Source of the DNA: DAIQNV01 sp038748775
GTDB lineage: Bacteria > Planctomycetota > Phycisphaerae > Phycisphaerales > UBA1924
Direction: 5' to 3'
Length of the DNA: 64,000 bases
Assembly: GCA_038748775.1 (NCBI GenBank)
Contig: JBCDIT010000004.1
Span: 263,926-327,925, forward strand
The notes under the pieces are model-generated. The model did no database searches, was not told the DNA's origin, and saw nothing but the letters and a program-made list of their open reading frames with translations. Positions 8,680-17,317 of the stretch are shown here, in pieces. The stretch's first letter is position 1, and each line of letters begins with the position of its first letter. The translations under genes were made by a program, and so were the position numbers.

Positions 8680-9852
8680 GTGCTCTATCTTCTCCTCGAT
8701 TCCCTCCGAGCCTGGCTGGCCGAGCGGGGACTCTACGGATTCCCGATCAGCCTGCTGGATCAGGTTGAGTTTCGCGCGATGGCGGCGGCGTTCGTCGCGT
8801 TTGTCGCTGTTGTTGTGCTGGGCAAGCCGGTGATCCGCTGGCTGGTACGGCAGAAGATCGGCGATGTCGGCGCAACGGACGCGGCGGCGCTGCGTGACCA
8901 TGCGGCGAGCAAGAGCAACACGCCGACGATGGGCGGGATTTTGATCTGCGGCGCGATCCTCGCGTGCACGCTGTTCCTCGCGGACCTGCGGGCGAGGCAC
9001 GTCCAGCTGGCGGTCGTCGTGGTCGGTTGGCTCGGGGTTCTCGGCGGGTTCGACGACTGGTTGAAACTGACGGCGCAGCGCCGCGGCACCGGGCGGCAAG
9101 GCTTGCTCGCGTGGGAGAAGCTGGTCTTTCAACTTGGCCTGGGCTTGATCATCGGCGTCTTCGCGTACCGGGCCGGTGACTTGGGCGAAGGGCCCGACGT
9201 CGCCCACGTGCTCAACATGATCGGCCAGCGGACGTATGACCCGGTGACCGGAGAGGTTGAACCAGGATTGATCTACTTCGGGTTCCCGGTGTTCGTGATC
9301 ATCACGATGCTTATGGTGACGGGGATGTCGAACGCGGTGAACATCACCGACGGGATGGACGGTCTCGCGAGCGGTGTGTCGGCTTCGGTCGCGTTCGGGC
9401 TGATGATTTTGGCGTTGATCGCCGGCAACGAGGGGTTGAGCCAGTACTTTTTGGTCCCGAGCGTTGTGTACGCCGATGAACTCGCGGTTCCCGCTGGTGC
9501 CATGGCGGGGGCGTGCCTCGGTTTCCTGTGGTGGAACTGCTCGCCGGCGCACGTGTTTATGGGCGACACCGGGTCGCTTGCGCTCGGTGGCTTGATCGCG
9601 TACATCGCGGTCGTAACCCGTCAGGAGATCGTCGTGCTCGTGATGAGCGGCGTGTTCTTGATCGAGATCGCCAGTGTGGTCTTGCAGGTCGCGTACTTCA
9701 AGGCGACGGGCGGCCGGCGGATTCTGCGGTGCGCACCGATCCACCACCACTACCACCTTGGAGGCTGGACCGAGAGCCAGGTTGTCCAGCGAGCGTGGAT
9801 CTTGTCGGTGTTGCTGGGGATCGTGGCCCTAGCGACGCTGAAAGTGCGGTAG
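8680..9852 (+). CDS. mraY: Phospho-N-acetylmuramoyl-pentapeptide transferase MraY
   Basis: MraY is the membrane enzyme that moves phospho-MurNAc-pentapeptide onto undecaprenyl phosphate, giving lipid I. The 390 residues contain many hydrophobic spans and the family motifs TPTMGG, GGFDDWLK, NAVNITDGMDGLA, FMGDTGSL and PIHHHYH. The aspartates of DDWLK, NITDGMDG and FMGD are the conserved Mg/catalytic set. Start is GTG at 8680, immediately after the murF TGA, so it belongs to the murE-murF-mraY transcript. The usual followers murD, ftsW and murG are not present downstream. Confidence 0.97.
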   Translation: MLYLLLDSLRAWLAERGLYGFPISLLDQVEFRAMAAAFVAFVAVVVLGKPVIRWLVRQKIGDVGATDAAALRDHAASKSNTPTMGGILICGAILACTLFLADLRARHVQLAVVVVGWLGVLGGFDDWLKLTAQRRGTGRQGLLAWEKLVFQLGLGLIIGVFAYRAGDLGEGPDVAHVLNMIGQRTYDPVTGEVEPGLIYFGFPVFVIITMLMVTGMSNAVNITDGMDGLASGVSASVAFGLMILALIAGNEGLSQYFLVPSVVYADELAVPAGAMAGACLGFLWWNCSPAHVFMGDTGSLALGGLIAYIAVVTRQEIVVLVMSGVFLIEIASVVLQVAYFKATGGRRILRCAPIHHHYHLGGWTESQVVQRAWILSVLLGIVALATLKVR

Positions 9853-9894
9853 CGCCATTCCGAACCAACGACACTTCAAGAAGGAGGCGATCCG

Positions 9895-10203
9895 ATGCGG
9901 TTGATTCTCGTGGGCGCCGCGACGGCGCTGGGCACGCTTTCAGGGTGCGGCGATTTTAGCGAACGCTCCACTGTGATTATGTCTGAGGCGTCGCCGCCCG
10001 GGATCAAAGAGGGGCAGCCTGTCGCGGTGGTGCTTGAGTCGAAAGGCGGTTCCGAGACGCTGGTCGGGACCCTCGTCGACGTCAACCGAAGCTGGATCGT
10101 CATCGATCCGACCAGTCAGCCGGAGCGGTTCTGGATCCCTCGTGATCGGGTTTTGCGGCTGACGGCGGCAAAGCCGGCGGCGACCGGACAGGCAGGCGGC
10201 TAG
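9895..10203 (+). CDS. Small predicted lipoprotein
   Basis: A 102-residue protein with a clear signal and lipobox (LSGC, Cys about residue 18) and a strong ribosome binding site (AAGAAGGAGG, 8 bases before ATG). The mature part resembles a small beta-barrel fold: VAVVLESKGGSETLVGTLVDV then SWIVIDPTSQPERFWIPRDRVLRL, which could suggest an SH3/Sm-like strand pattern. No family is recognised. It follows mraY by 42 bases and may be cotranscribed; its link to wall synthesis is unknown. Confidence 0.8.
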   Translation: MRLILVGAATALGTLSGCGDFSERSTVIMSEASPPGIKEGQPVAVVLESKGGSETLVGTLVDVNRSWIVIDPTSQPERFWIPRDRVLRLTAAKPAATGQAGG

Positions 10204-10297
10204 AGCGTCTTCACTGAACGTGTAGCGCCACGAGTTCAGCTTTCTCGACCGGAAGTCCGCCGGATTGACTCGGGCGCGGGTTCCGCAAGCGAGTGTG

Positions 10298-10312
10298 CGG
10301 CCGGAGGCCGCT
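10298..10312. terminator. GC-rich hairpin after the mur run
   Basis: GCGGCC-gga-GGCCGC is a perfect 6-bp stem with a 3-base loop, between the lipoprotein stop at 10203 and the converging gene ending at 10374. No T-run follows, so it is at best a weak or factor-dependent terminator. Confidence 0.3.
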
Positions 10313-10373
10313 ACGGAGCGATCAACCCTGCTCTGACGCCGGCGGGGTTCCGGATCGGGCGATCTCGCGCTCG

Positions 10374-11891
10374 TTAGCGCGGGCTGATGACGACCGGACG
10401 CACGAGCAGCAGGGGGTCTTGGATGGGCCCGTAGCTCGCGGCGTCAAGTTCGATGATCAGTTCGCGGCCATCTGTGCCGGCGTTGGGAAGCGGGGCGGTG
10501 ACACGCACGTAGGCTTGATCGGCGTTGAGCCGATGCTCTGCGATGGTCGTGCGCCCGGTCTCGGAACGAACCTGAACACGCAGGATCGCATCGGCCCAAG
10601 GGCCCGGCGGGGCGGTTTCGGCCGCGAGGGTTGCACCGAGCCTGGCGTCGAACGCGATGGCGGACGCGTCGGGGCTGAGTGTCCACGTCGCGTTCATCGG
10701 GCCGGGCAGGTAGACACTCGGCGCGAGTCTGGATTGCGACGAGGGTTCGACGACGGGCGGGTTGGTGCGCCGGCGAGAGGGCGCCGCCGCGATGCGTCCG
10801 GGCGCAGCCAACGGCTCGACGTGCCTCGTAGGGAGGACAATCGATCTTATGTTGACCGGATCGATGCATACTGATGGGAGAGCGGTGTCGCTGATGCTCG
10901 AAGGACCGCTGAGCGGTCCGTTGACGGGCCCGCCGGTCGACCGGTTCGCCGGCGTGTCACCGGCGAGCAGGTCGGGGATGACGAGGACACATCGGTCGCT
11001 CCCCGGGCCGGGCGGAGAGGGCATCGCGGCCAGGGTTTCACCGGTGGCGAGCCCGACGAGCGGGCGACCGTTGGGCTCGGGTGGGTTGGCGAGTTGAACG
11101 CCCTCGATCACGCTGAGCTCGAAGACGGCGAGGCTCCCGTCCGAGCGTTCGACGCTGATGTTCTGAGCGTCGATGTCGAGAACGAATCCGCGGACACGAT
11201 CGCCGTTGACCAGTTCGAGGACGTCCTCGCCCGATTCTTCGAGGACGGCGCTTTCCGAACGGGTGAGTGTCGCGACGCGTTCGAGATCGACGACGATGTC
11301 GCCCAAGAGTTCGGAGCGGAACGCGAGGGTGTCGGCTTCGGTGGGTGAGGACGGCGCGCCGAGCAGGGCCTGGCCATCGGTGAGCGTGAGCGTCCAGAGC
11401 GAGGCGGTTTCGGGTCCGTCGCCGCCCAATCCGAACGGGGTGGCCCGCTCGTCGCCGGAGTCCGCCTTTGATTCGGGGCGAGCGAAGACAGCGAGAAAGC
11501 CCTCGGTGCGAGCCGAAACGCGCCGTCCCTGGGCGTCTTGCACGACAGTCGATTCGGCGTCGAGCGACACGAGCCAGGCCGATCGTTCGCTCAGCCCCCG
11601 GTCGAGCAGGTAGACCGGGGCTGCGCCCGAGAGCTCAGCGGGCGCACCCGCCGCGGACGTGATCGCGACAGCGATCGTCGACGCGGCCCACCGGGAAGAC
11701 CAAGAGCCGGACCAGGAGCCGGACCGGGCGTCCGATCTGCGGGGCTCGGTGTGCGTGGGGCGGGTTGTGGGATCGGCGTGGGTCACAAACGTCTCTGGTT
11801 GAAGGTTCGCATCGGAAAGGAGCGTCGTCTGTTCTTGAGGCCCACTTTCGCCTCGTTGGCGTTCAGGGTGGTCGGTTGTTGGTCCCACCAC
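10374..11891 (-). CDS. Hypothetical secreted protein of the VWA cluster
   Basis: A protein of up to 505 residues, last gene of the minus-strand DUF58/BatA cluster. The first 70 residues are hydrophilic, then AASTIAVAITSAAGAPAELSG looks like an export signal, so the true start may be an internal GTG or TTG nearer to it; the GTG at 11891 lies three bases past the upstream stop. The body includes repeated beta-rich parts (ELLGDIVVDLERVATLTRS; ELVNGDRVRGFVLDIDAQN) resembling secreted planctomycete proteins that describe a metric plus threshold, and a Pro-rich low-complexity middle. The C-terminal 110 residues look like a carbohydrate-binding-type beta domain (ATWTLSPDASAIAFDARLG, ILRVQVRSETGRTT). 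That resemblance to NPCBM-like domains is only an impression. Confidence 0.7.
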   Translation of the reverse strand: MVGPTTDHPERQRGESGPQEQTTLLSDANLQPETFVTHADPTTRPTHTEPRRSDARSGSWSGSWSSRWAASTIAVAITSAAGAPAELSGAAPVYLLDRGLSERSAWLVSLDAESTVVQDAQGRRVSARTEGFLAVFARPESKADSGDERATPFGLGGDGPETASLWTLTLTDGQALLGAPSSPTEADTLAFRSELLGDIVVDLERVATLTRSESAVLEESGEDVLELVNGDRVRGFVLDIDAQNISVERSDGSLAVFELSVIEGVQLANPPEPNGRPLVGLATGETLAAMPSPPGPGSDRCVLVIPDLLAGDTPANRSTGGPVNGPLSGPSSISDTALPSVCIDPVNIRSIVLPTRHVEPLAAPGRIAAAPSRRRTNPPVVEPSSQSRLAPSVYLPGPMNATWTLSPDASAIAFDARLGATLAAETAPPGPWADAILRVQVRSETGRTTIAEHRLNADQAYVRVTAPLPNAGTDGRELIIELDAASYGPIQDPLLLVRPVVISPR

Positions 11892-11894
11892 AGG

Positions 11895-12947
11895 TTATTT
11901 CTGGAAGATGGGTAAGTAGCGTTTCGGCATCTGAAGGACGATCAGCGCCATGGCGGTCCCGTATTCCGCTCCGACGGTGGTATCGGGCCATGATCCGGCG
12001 GGCGATTGCATCGCGAGTAATTCGGAGCGGATGGCGGGCCACCACGTCGCCCAGCGGTCTCCGCCGGCCAGGTAGGTTGCCTGGACTCCGTAGTACTGGC
12101 CGTAGAAGTAGTGGGCCCGGCTGGGGCGGCTGTTGCCCGGCAGCGCGACGCGTTCGAGGTAGTCAAGGCCCCGGTCGATGCTCGCGTCGTTGTAGATGCC
12201 GGCGTAGAAGAGCGTGGCGACGCCGGCGGCCGAACGGGGCCAGGCGCTCGACCCGCTGTCGGCTTGGTAGCGGAATCCCCCGTCGCTGTTCTGGCAGAGC
12301 TTGACGTATTCCACCGCGCGGTCGATGACACCCGAGTCGACCTCGAGGCCGGCGTTCCGGGCGCTGCGCAGCGCCATGACCTGGCAGATGGTGACGCTCA
12401 CGTCGGCGTCGTACGGGACCGGGTTGTATCGCCAGCCGCCTTCGTCGTTCTGCGTGCGCTCGATGAGGCGTACCGCCTTGATGAGCGTCTCGTGCAGCCT
12501 TTCGGCCCTGGCCGAATCCGGCCCGCCGCGTGTCATGCCCTCGACCTCACCTAGGAAGAGCGTCGCGAAACCGTGGCCGTACATCGGGCCGTGCGCCGCT
12601 TCGGCGGCGATCAGCCCGTTCTCGGCGGATGCGGAGATCACGAAGTCGAGCGCCTGCTCGACGACGTCTCCGTACTTGCCGCGGCCGGGGAGGTGCCCGT
12701 CGGCCATGAAGGCGAGTCCGGCGACGCTCGCGATCGCGACGTTTTTGCCGAACCGCCCACCCAGGTACGACCCGTCGTCTTGCTGGCGTGTCGCGAGCCA
12801 CGCGAGACCTTTGTCGACCGCGCGCGTGACTTCGGGGGTGATCTCGTTGGCCAGCGCGTTGTTCTCAGCGGAGCGAGGGCCGTCTTGCGCCGCGGCGCCG
12901 CCGACCATCAGGGCGAGCACGCACCATCGGGCGATCGTTCCGAGCAT
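11895..12947 (-). CDS. Squalene-cyclase/prenyltransferase-repeat protein, exported
   Basis: A 350-residue protein with an N-terminal signal (ALMVGGAAAQ) followed by alpha-toroid repeats: GLAWLATRQQDDGSYLGG, IERTQNDEGGWRY, VKLCQNSDGGFRY and LLAMQSPAGSW. These QxxDGG(W/F) motifs are the repeats of squalene-hopene cyclases and prenyltransferases, but the DXDD catalytic motif of hopene cyclases is not evident. It is therefore likely a periplasmic structural or binding member of the superfamily, as often seen beside VWA/BatA genes in planctomycetes. Its ATG shares one base with the TAA of the upstream gene (TAATG). Confidence 0.85.
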   Translation of the reverse strand: MLGTIARWCVLALMVGGAAAQDGPRSAENNALANEITPEVTRAVDKGLAWLATRQQDDGSYLGGRFGKNVAIASVAGLAFMADGHLPGRGKYGDVVEQALDFVISASAENGLIAAEAAHGPMYGHGFATLFLGEVEGMTRGGPDSARAERLHETLIKAVRLIERTQNDEGGWRYNPVPYDADVSVTICQVMALRSARNAGLEVDSGVIDRAVEYVKLCQNSDGGFRYQADSGSSAWPRSAAGVATLFYAGIYNDASIDRGLDYLERVALPGNSRPSRAHYFYGQYYGVQATYLAGGDRWATWWPAIRSELLAMQSPAGSWPDTTVGAEYGTAMALIVLQMPKRYLPIFQK

Positions 12948-13570
12948 TATTCGTCCCCCTCGGCTGGCTGGGCGAGCCTTCGGTAGTAGGCCTCGGTGAG
13001 GCGGCGGTACAAACTGCTGAACGAATCGCTCAACCCCTCGAGCAGCGCGTCGCGGGTCCGAGCCGGGAGCGCGCCCCAGTCGGCCTGGTCGGCCAAGAAA
13101 TCGGGGTCGAGGGTTGCGTCGGTGTCGGCCGAGGGCATCGATGCGTTCTCGCTGTCGGACGCGTTCGCGGCGGCCTGGCTCTGCTGTTGTTGTTGCTGCT
13201 GCTGGCTGCTCGAAGATGACTGGGAGTTCTGCTGCTGCTGTTGTTGCTGAGCAGAATCGATGACCATGTCGAGCTTCTTCAGGATGTCTTCCTGGAGGCG
13301 CTGGGTGGGCAGACCGGTGTCCGGGTTGGCCGACGCGAGTCGGTCGGCCGCGTCGCCCATCAGATCGACGGCTTGTTCGAGCTGCTCGGCGGCTTCGTTT
13401 GCGGTGAGCGACCGCTCGAGCTCAACCTGATCGGCATCGGGGAGATCCGCCTCGCCGGCTTCCTCCAACCCCAGCAATTCATCGAGGCTCGGCAGCGGTT
13501 CGCCGGCGAACGAAGCCGACCCGGGCACGGATGCGGTCGCGATCAACGCGATGAGTCTTGCGAGGTTCAC
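12947..13570 (-). CDS. Hypothetical Gln/Ser-rich exported protein
   Basis: A 207-residue protein with a likely signal peptide (LIALIATASVPGSASFAG) and an acidic, helical first half (EELERS-like, LEQAVDLMGDAADRL). A low-complexity linker with two glutamine runs and a serine run lies about residues 110-140. The C-terminal helix bundle (WGALPARTRDALLEGLSDSFSSLYRRLTEAYYRRLA) is similar in style to the conserved end of planctomycete VWA-cluster proteins. The GTG start overlaps the stop of the DUF4175-like gene by four bases (GTGA). No family name can be given. Confidence 0.78.
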   Translation of the reverse strand: MNLARLIALIATASVPGSASFAGEPLPSLDELLGLEEAGEADLPDADQVELERSLTANEAAEQLEQAVDLMGDAADRLASANPDTGLPTQRLQEDILKKLDMVIDSAQQQQQQQNSQSSSSSQQQQQQQQSQAAANASDSENASMPSADTDATLDPDFLADQADWGALPARTRDALLEGLSDSFSSLYRRLTEAYYRRLAQPAEGDE

Positions 13571-16500
13571 TCGTTGGCTCCTGCGTCTTCGTTCGCACCG
13601 TTTGGGGCGTCGGGTGCGGGTCCGGGCTCATCTTGTTCGCCCGGCGCACCGGGTTCTGGGGCGCCCTCGTCCGGGACGGGTTGGGGCGTCGCGTCTTCGC
13701 GGAGACGCTCGAGGAGCCCGGTGGCCTCATCGGAGATCTGGCGCTGAAGCTCGGCGAGTTCAGCCGGCGGCGCGGATCCGGGTTGACCGTCGTCGGCCTC
13801 GCGGGTCAGCAATGCGGTCAAAGCTTGCAGATCGCGGAGCAGGCGGAGCTCTGCGGCGATTTCGACGATCGGTTCGTCGCCGCCGCCCCCTCCTCCTCCT
13901 CCTCCTCCTCCTCCGCCGCCGCCGCCATCGCCGAAGGCGTCGTCTTGAGCGTTGGCCGATTGGGGACCGAGCTGTTCGAGGAGAGAGGTGAGCAGTTCGG
14001 CCGACTCGCGTTGCGACCGTTGCACGCCTTCGTCGGCGTCGGCACGCCCGAGTGCCTCGCCGGCCGCCTTGGCGACACGGTCGAGGCGGGAATGGATGAG
14101 CGCCACGACCGGGGCTTCGGTGAGTTGCGGGTTGTCTTCGGGGATCTTCGCGATGCGCTCGGCGAGTTCGGTTTGGCGTCGACCGAGCGCTCGGACAGTC
14201 GCTCGCTCGCGTCGCTGCAGGCGCCGGCCGACGAACGCGTCGGTCTCCTCGCGGAGTTCGTTTTGCTCGGCCAACGCCTCGCGGTACGCGTCTCGAACCG
14301 CCTCGAGCAACCGCTCCCGTTCGCGCTCTTCTGCTTCTTCGAGCTCACGCTCCGCGAGGTCGAGCGCGTCGGTGAGTCGCTGCAGACTCACCCGCTCGGC
14401 GGTCGAGGCCTGCTCGAGCAAGGGCGGGGTCTCGCGGAGCGCGTCGATCGCCTCGATCTGCGCTTCCGCGGCCTCTTGCAGCGGGTCGGCCACGAGTCGG
14501 GTCTCGGGCGGCCCGCCGGCCGCGTCGGCGACGAGCGCGAGCGTGCGGCCGTGGACTTCGATCATGCCGACCGCGAGCGATCCGGTATCGGGGCGATCTG
14601 CGGCGCGTTGGGCGGCGAGGGCCACGAGCTCGCCGCGTTGATCGTCGATGAGCTGCTTGATGCGATCGACGATGGTCGCAAGGACGCGTTGAAGAGCACG
14701 ATCCCTGAGGCGGTCGGCCTGATCGAGGCGTTCGAGCATCTCTTCGATCGCTTCGATCGCCTCTTGTTGGTTCTGTGCGGCTTCCGACGTTTGGTTCTGC
14801 TCGGCTTGCTGAGCGGCGGCTTCGAGTTGCTCGCTGACCTGTGCCTGACGCCCGGCCGATGCCGCGTCTTCGAGCGCCTGGGACTGTCCTGGATCGGACT
14901 GATCGAGCTGCTCGCTTCGTTGATCGAGCTCGTCGATGGTTCGCTCTGCTCGCTCGGCCAGTTCGCGTTGCAACTCGGCGATGCGCTCGAGTTCGGTGCG
15001 TTGCTCGGACGTCAGGTCTTCTGCTCTGACGCCGGCGGTTTGCTCGCCGGCGTTCTCGGTGGCCGATCGGAGCCGCTGCTGATCGTCGAGCAGCCTCTCG
15101 AGCGCTCGCCTGACGACGTATCCGTCTTCGCCGCGGTCGAGCATCTCGAGCAGTCTGCCGAGGTCGCGGCGGACGTCGCGCTGGGCTTCTTCGGCGCGGT
15201 CGTTCTGCCCGTTGTTCGCGGCCTGCGCTGCTTCGGCCGACGACCTTGCCGCCTCGTTGAGAAGCTCCTGGGCGTCATCGAGCAGCCCTTCGAGGGCCGT
15301 GTCGTCGAGGGCGTTGCGTTGTTGTCGCTCGGCCAGTGCTTCGACGGCGCGCCGCTGCTCGATCAGTCGGTCGGTGAGCGACGCTTGGTCGGCGGCGAGT
15401 GAGTCGGGCGGGTTGCCTTCGCCGGGTTCGGGCAGGGCTCTGGCGAGCTCGCCCTGGCGACCGTCGAGCCGAACGCTCGCCCGCCTGACCTGATCGAGTC
15501 GCGCTCGGAGCCGTTCGACGAGCTCGGTTTCGTCGATGACTCGGAGCGTGCGCGGCGCCGACGTGACGCGGCCGGCTTCTGGCGAGCGTGCGTCTTCGGC
15601 CCTCGCGAGGATTCGGACCTCGTCGCCCGGTCGGAGCGAAAGGACCGAGAGGTCGAGAACAGCGTCGATCGACGCCGTGCCGTTCGGGGTTGAGGGGTCG
15701 GAGCCGAGGTCGACGCGACCGAGTTCGGTGGGCTCGATGTCGGGCTCTGGCGGGGCGCCCGAGCTGTCGGCGGGCCGGCGCGCCGCGAGGCGTTCGAGGG
15801 AGAGCGTCGTGAGACCGATGTCGTCGCGTGCCTCGGCTCTCGTCGGGATGACGGCCGTCGCGAGCACCGCCTCGTCTCGGACCGGGTCGACGATCACCGG
15901 CGAGGGGTCTCGGTCGGGCACGACGTCGATCGCGAGCACCGTTTCCTCACGGGGCGCGAATCCGAACCTGTCGACCGGGTTCAGGGGAACACGGACCGAC
16001 TCCGACGGGGTGAGCCGAATCGAGAGCGTCTCCGCATCGGCTTCGATCTGGACGTCCGTATCGGCTGCACCCAGTGATTGAGCGAGGGCTTCGAGTTCCG
16101 CCTCGGGAAGTTGGATCTCTGACGAGTAGACCGCTGTGATCGCGACGCTGGATCCTTCGAGCACCGGGCCGACGATCGCTCGCTCATCCGAAGCGCGTCC
16201 GAGCGCGAGTTCACCCTTCGCGAGCGTCGGGGAGGCGAGCGCGTACGCCGGAGGCTCGACGACGGCGCGAGCCGTGACCAACTCTGGAGGATTCACCAAG
16301 CGGACCGCTTGCCAAGTGGTAGCGTCGTCTTCGGTCGAAAGGCGGTAGCTCAGGGTGCGATCGCCAGCGAACGACGAATCGACGCCGAAGACCGAGGGAT
16401 CGATCAGGCGTTCGAAAACCTCGGCCGTTCGACCGTCCACGTCGGCAGGCCGGCGCTGCGGGGTCATCACGGCGACCCTTGTCGGGCCGTCGGTACGACG

Positions 16501-17274
16501 GCCGGCGGCGTCGGTCGCGATGACGCGGTATTCGAGCTGGACGCGGGTCTCACCCGGCTCGCGGTTGGTCTTGAACAGGTTGGCCCGGACGGGCAGCGCC
16601 GTGTCGGCGGGGTGGACGTCGCGATCGGTCCCGTCGGCGATCTCGGTGCGCTTGGGCCACTCGGCGTCGGACCAAGGCGTAAGCGTTCGGGCCAAGGCCG
16701 TGCGAGCCCCCTCGGGATTCATCGCAGCCAGAGTTCCCGCGAACGAAGCAACGCCGACCAGGGCCGCGAGAGCCCGGGCGGCGGGAGCGAACCGGAGCAG
16801 CTTGACGCGGCTCGCGCGATCGAACCCCTCGATGGCCCGTTCGATGGCGCGCCGGTGCAGGGCTTTGGTGACCGGATCATCGTCGCTTGCGCGTCCGAGT
16901 TCGAGCCCTGAGGCGAGTACGCCTCGGACCTCGGACTCTTGCGGGGCAACGCGCTCAAGGCGCAACGCGAGCCAGGTGAGCCCGGTGTGTGACGTGAGCG
17001 CTGGGATGACCCGCCGGCGAAGGGCCGCGGCGGTGATGGCCACCCCTACGAACAGGATGATCCAACGCAGTTCGGCCGGGAGCCGGAGGGCGGCATCGGT
17101 CAGCGCTTCAACGGTCAGCAGGCCGGCGACGAGAGCGAGGGTCCAGCAGAGGCCCTCGACTACGAGCAGGGCCTTGGCCATCGCGCGTGTCGCGGCCAGG
17201 CGGCGTTCGGCCGTCGCGAGCGGCGTCGATCGGCTCTGGGCAACCGAATCGGGTTGTCGAGCGATCGAACTCAT
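13567..17274 (-). CDS. Very large DUF4175-like membrane/coiled-coil protein
   Basis: A protein of about 1235 residues. Near the N-terminus there are two or three membrane spans (ALLVVEGLCWTLALVAGLL, WIILFVGVAITAAAL, and LAALVGVASFAGTL). A large extracytoplasmic part follows with beta-type segments (VRVPLNPVDRFGFAPREE, PVIVDPVRDEAVLATAVIP). Next come some 450 residues of strongly charged Gln/Glu/Arg-rich coiled coil (ELQRELAERAERTIDELDQRSEQL). The end has a run of 17 glycines and an acidic Pro-rich tail. The order matches DUF4175-like proteins found between BatA-type and squalene-cyclase-repeat genes. The ATG at 17274 was chosen over the listed longer frame because the extra 36 residues lie in the gap after the upstream stop and are Ser/Pro-rich. 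Function is unknown. Confidence 0.82.
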   Translation of the reverse strand: MSSIARQPDSVAQSRSTPLATAERRLAATRAMAKALLVVEGLCWTLALVAGLLTVEALTDAALRLPAELRWIILFVGVAITAAALRRRVIPALTSHTGLTWLALRLERVAPQESEVRGVLASGLELGRASDDDPVTKALHRRAIERAIEGFDRASRVKLLRFAPAARALAALVGVASFAGTLAAMNPEGARTALARTLTPWSDAEWPKRTEIADGTDRDVHPADTALPVRANLFKTNREPGETRVQLEYRVIATDAAGRRTDGPTRVAVMTPQRRPADVDGRTAEVFERLIDPSVFGVDSSFAGDRTLSYRLSTEDDATTWQAVRLVNPPELVTARAVVEPPAYALASPTLAKGELALGRASDERAIVGPVLEGSSVAITAVYSSEIQLPEAELEALAQSLGAADTDVQIEADAETLSIRLTPSESVRVPLNPVDRFGFAPREETVLAIDVVPDRDPSPVIVDPVRDEAVLATAVIPTRAEARDDIGLTTLSLERLAARRPADSSGAPPEPDIEPTELGRVDLGSDPSTPNGTASIDAVLDLSVLSLRPGDEVRILARAEDARSPEAGRVTSAPRTLRVIDETELVERLRARLDQVRRASVRLDGRQGELARALPEPGEGNPPDSLAADQASLTDRLIEQRRAVEALAERQQRNALDDTALEGLLDDAQELLNEAARSSAEAAQAANNGQNDRAEEAQRDVRRDLGRLLEMLDRGEDGYVVRRALERLLDDQQRLRSATENAGEQTAGVRAEDLTSEQRTELERIAELQRELAERAERTIDELDQRSEQLDQSDPGQSQALEDAASAGRQAQVSEQLEAAAQQAEQNQTSEAAQNQQEAIEAIEEMLERLDQADRLRDRALQRVLATIVDRIKQLIDDQRGELVALAAQRAADRPDTGSLAVGMIEVHGRTLALVADAAGGPPETRLVADPLQEAAEAQIEAIDALRETPPLLEQASTAERVSLQRLTDALDLAERELEEAEERERERLLEAVRDAYREALAEQNELREETDAFVGRRLQRRERATVRALGRRQTELAERIAKIPEDNPQLTEAPVVALIHSRLDRVAKAAGEALGRADADEGVQRSQRESAELLTSLLEQLGPQSANAQDDAFGDGGGGGGGGGGGGGGGGDEPIVEIAAELRLLRDLQALTALLTREADDGQPGSAPPAELAELQRQISDEATGLLERLREDATPQPVPDEGAPEPGAPGEQDEPGPAPDAPNGANEDAGANE
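13882..13925. repeat. Trinucleotide repeat coding for polyglycine
   Basis: Eight consecutive TCC units (13891-13914 on plus, GGA on the coding strand) flanked by GCC/CCC units encode the 17-glycine run of the DUF4175-like protein. Pure triplet repeats of this length can change copy number by slippage without shifting the frame. Confidence 0.85.
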
Positions 17275-17317
17275 GGACGAACTCGCGGGTGTACAGCCGA
17301 TCGGCGGCGGGGTGACG

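Noticed and set aside
13558..15402. 614-residue plus-strand frame
   Set aside because: Antisense of the coiled-coil part of the DUF4175-like gene; Leu/Glu/Arg repeats mirror that gene.
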